6,472 nt of DNA from JALORV01 sp035255845 (GTDB taxonomy: Bacteria; Pseudomonadota; Gammaproteobacteria; Burkholderiales; Burkholderiaceae_F): contig DATEZE010000265.1 in NCBI GenBank assembly GCA_035255845.1, forward strand, positions 1 through 6,472, read 5' to 3'. Below are positions 5,444 to 6,472 of this stretch, piece after piece. The notes under the pieces are model-generated. The model worked only from the letters and a program-made list of their open reading frames with translations, ran no database searches and was not told where the DNA came from. Both the position numbers and the translations under genes were made by a program. Positions within the stretch are counted from its first letter, which is position 1, and every line of letters begins with the position of its first letter.

Positions 5444-6472
5444 ATGGAATCGAGCGAGCGGCGCAGCCCGTCCTCGCAAGGAAAAATGGCGGGCTGTGCG
5501 CTGCTGCTGGCAGTCGCGGTGTGCATGCTCGGCTGCGCGGGGCCGCATCGGTCGCCGGGCGCGATGCAGTTCGCCGAAACGGCATTGCCTCCTCCTCCTC
5601 CGTTGCCGCCGGTGCCTTGGCGCGAAGACACCGCGTCGACGCTCGCCTCGGGCAGCGCGCAGTGGACGGATTCGAGCCGCGATCGCACGATCACCGGGCG
5701 GTGGGTCGCGCCGGCAGGTGGAGGCAGGGCACTCGTCCTCGTGCTTCCCGGGCTGGCGCAGGGCAGCCAGATGCCGATGGCGCTTGCCGAAACGCTCGCT
5801 CACGCGGGCTTCGCCGTTCTCGCACTCGGGCATCCCGGCAACGACGAGACGGTTTGGCAAGGGCAGGAAGCGCGACGCGCCGATTTCCAATTGGCCGCGC
5901 GGCGGGTCTACGCCATCAGTGAAGCCGCGGAGCGGGTCGCTGACGTGCACTTCGTGCTAGCGGCTCTCGAGCGCGAACCCCCGCCATGGCTGCCGCAGTC
6001 GTGGACACGCCTCGGCGTCGTCGGCATCGGTCCGGGCGCGCAGACTGCGCAATGGCTGGTCGGCGAGCGAATGACCCGCGACCCGCCGCAAGCGCCCGAT
6101 CGGCGCATTGCCGCGGTCGCGTTGGTCGGCCCGTACGTCGGCTTCGAAGGCCCCGCGATGTCGCAGCGCTATGGATCGGTCACGACGCCTCTGCTGCTCG
6201 CCTATGGCCTGACGGAGACCGATCCCTACGGACTCGGCATGACGGGGCAGCAGCGCCGCGCGATGGTGAATCAGCTGGTCAATGCACGCGTCGTCGAACT
6301 GAGGCTGTCGGCATCGACGGTCGCGGCGCTGCAATTGCCCGGCATGCCGCAGATCCCCGACGGCGCGGCCGGGTCGCGCCTGCCACCGAGCACGTCGACT
6401 CAGCACGAGCAGTCGAATCGGAGCGGTCGCGGGCCTGCGCCCGGAGCGATCGGCGCAACCGGTGCGCCGCCC
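5444..6472 (+). CDS. Predicted lipoprotein with alpha/beta-hydrolase (dienelactone-hydrolase-like) domain, probably non-catalytic; partial at window end
   Basis: At least 343 codons, open to the last base with no stop. The N-terminus looks like a lipoprotein signal: basic residues Arg6, Arg7 and Lys14, hydrophobic core 16-29, and a lipobox-like MLGC with Cys31 as the likely lipidated residue (Met at -3 is unusual). A proline-rich linker follows (49-58). From about residue 90 the pattern is alpha/beta-hydrolase, closest to predicted dienelactone hydrolases: strand ALVLVLPGL, helix MPMALAETLAHAGFAVLALGHPGND, then RVADVHFVLAAL, and LGVVGIGPG at the nucleophile elbow. Position 196, expected Ser or Cys, is Gly (G-I-G-P-G). 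A possible acid is Asp260 (GLTETDP). The segment normally carrying GxGHF reads RLSASTVAAL, without His. The visible tail after about 300 is Pro/Gly/Ser-rich. A later ATG at 5486 would remove the basic n-region and is less likely. Its role is unknown; it is probably anchored in the envelope. The family assignment comes from pattern reading only. Confidence 0.72.
   Translation, partial: MESSERRSPSSQGKMAGCALLLAVAVCMLGCAGPHRSPGAMQFAETALPPPPPLPPVPWREDTASTLASGSAQWTDSSRDRTITGRWVAPAGGGRALVLVLPGLAQGSQMPMALAETLAHAGFAVLALGHPGNDETVWQGQEARRADFQLAARRVYAISEAAERVADVHFVLAALEREPPPWLPQSWTRLGVVGIGPGAQTAQWLVGERMTRDPPQAPDRRIAAVALVGPYVGFEGPAMSQRYGSVTTPLLLAYGLTETDPYGLGMTGQQRRAMVNQLVNARVVELRLSASTVAALQLPGMPQIPDGAAGSRLPPSTSTQHEQSNRSGRGPAPGAIGATGAPP
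5588..5602 (+). repeat. (CCT)4-CCG proline-codon tract in the lipoprotein linker
   Basis: Four tandem CCT codons followed by CCG encode Pro49-Pro53 of the lipoprotein and begin its proline-rich linker (PPPPPLPPVP). CCT is uncommon among proline codons in this GC-rich window, so the run stands out. Unit changes would lengthen or shorten the linker in frame and would not switch the gene off. Confidence 0.6.

Noticed and set aside
4563..5444. Plus-strand open frame opposite the N-terminal half of glcD
   Set aside because: No recognisable domain; it mirrors glcD codons and ends in the intergenic gap. Treated as a shadow.
5307..5585. N-terminal extension of glcD (up to 93 more residues)
   Set aside because: The extension has no GlcD-family similarity, would make the protein far longer than usual, and overlaps the well-supported divergent lipoprotein gene. 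The ATG at 5306 gives the expected length.

Overview
The window is GC-rich, with G/C-dominated third codon positions, and densely coded proteobacterial chromosome. Gene content and the style of the proteins (proton-pumping transhydrogenase PntB, split GlcD/GlcE/GlcF glycolate dehydrogenase, PncA nicotinamidase, a Sec/Lol-type lipoprotein) suggest a beta-proteobacterium or a GC-rich gamma-proteobacterium. This placement is inference, because there is no rRNA or other marker. I see no tRNA, rRNA, CRISPR, insertion sequence or phage gene.

Layout. (1) Positions 1-1382, plus strand: the 3' half of pntB, then pncA, whose ATG shares one base with the pntB stop (TGATG). This is a pyridine-nucleotide cluster: PntB exchanges hydride between NAD(H) and NADP(H) at the cost of the proton gradient, and PncA recycles nicotinamide into NAD synthesis. 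(2) Positions 1406-5306, minus strand: a glcD-glcE-glcF operon (read right to left) encoding the membrane-associated glycolate dehydrogenase, which oxidises glycolate to glyoxylate and passes electrons to the respiratory chain. It converges on pncA with only 23 bp between the stops. (3) Positions 5444-6472, plus strand, running off the end: a predicted lipoprotein with an alpha/beta-hydrolase (dienelactone-hydrolase-like) fold. It is divergent from glcD across a 137-bp gap, and the residues expected to be the catalytic Ser and His appear to be replaced.

I did not find a clearly new multi-gene system. The points most worth a second look are the apparent pseudo-hydrolase lipoprotein, a 16-codon micro-ORF that exactly bridges the glcD stop and the glcE start, the same-frame arrangement of glcD and glcE around a UGAC stop, and the overlap of pncA with the transhydrogenase operon.
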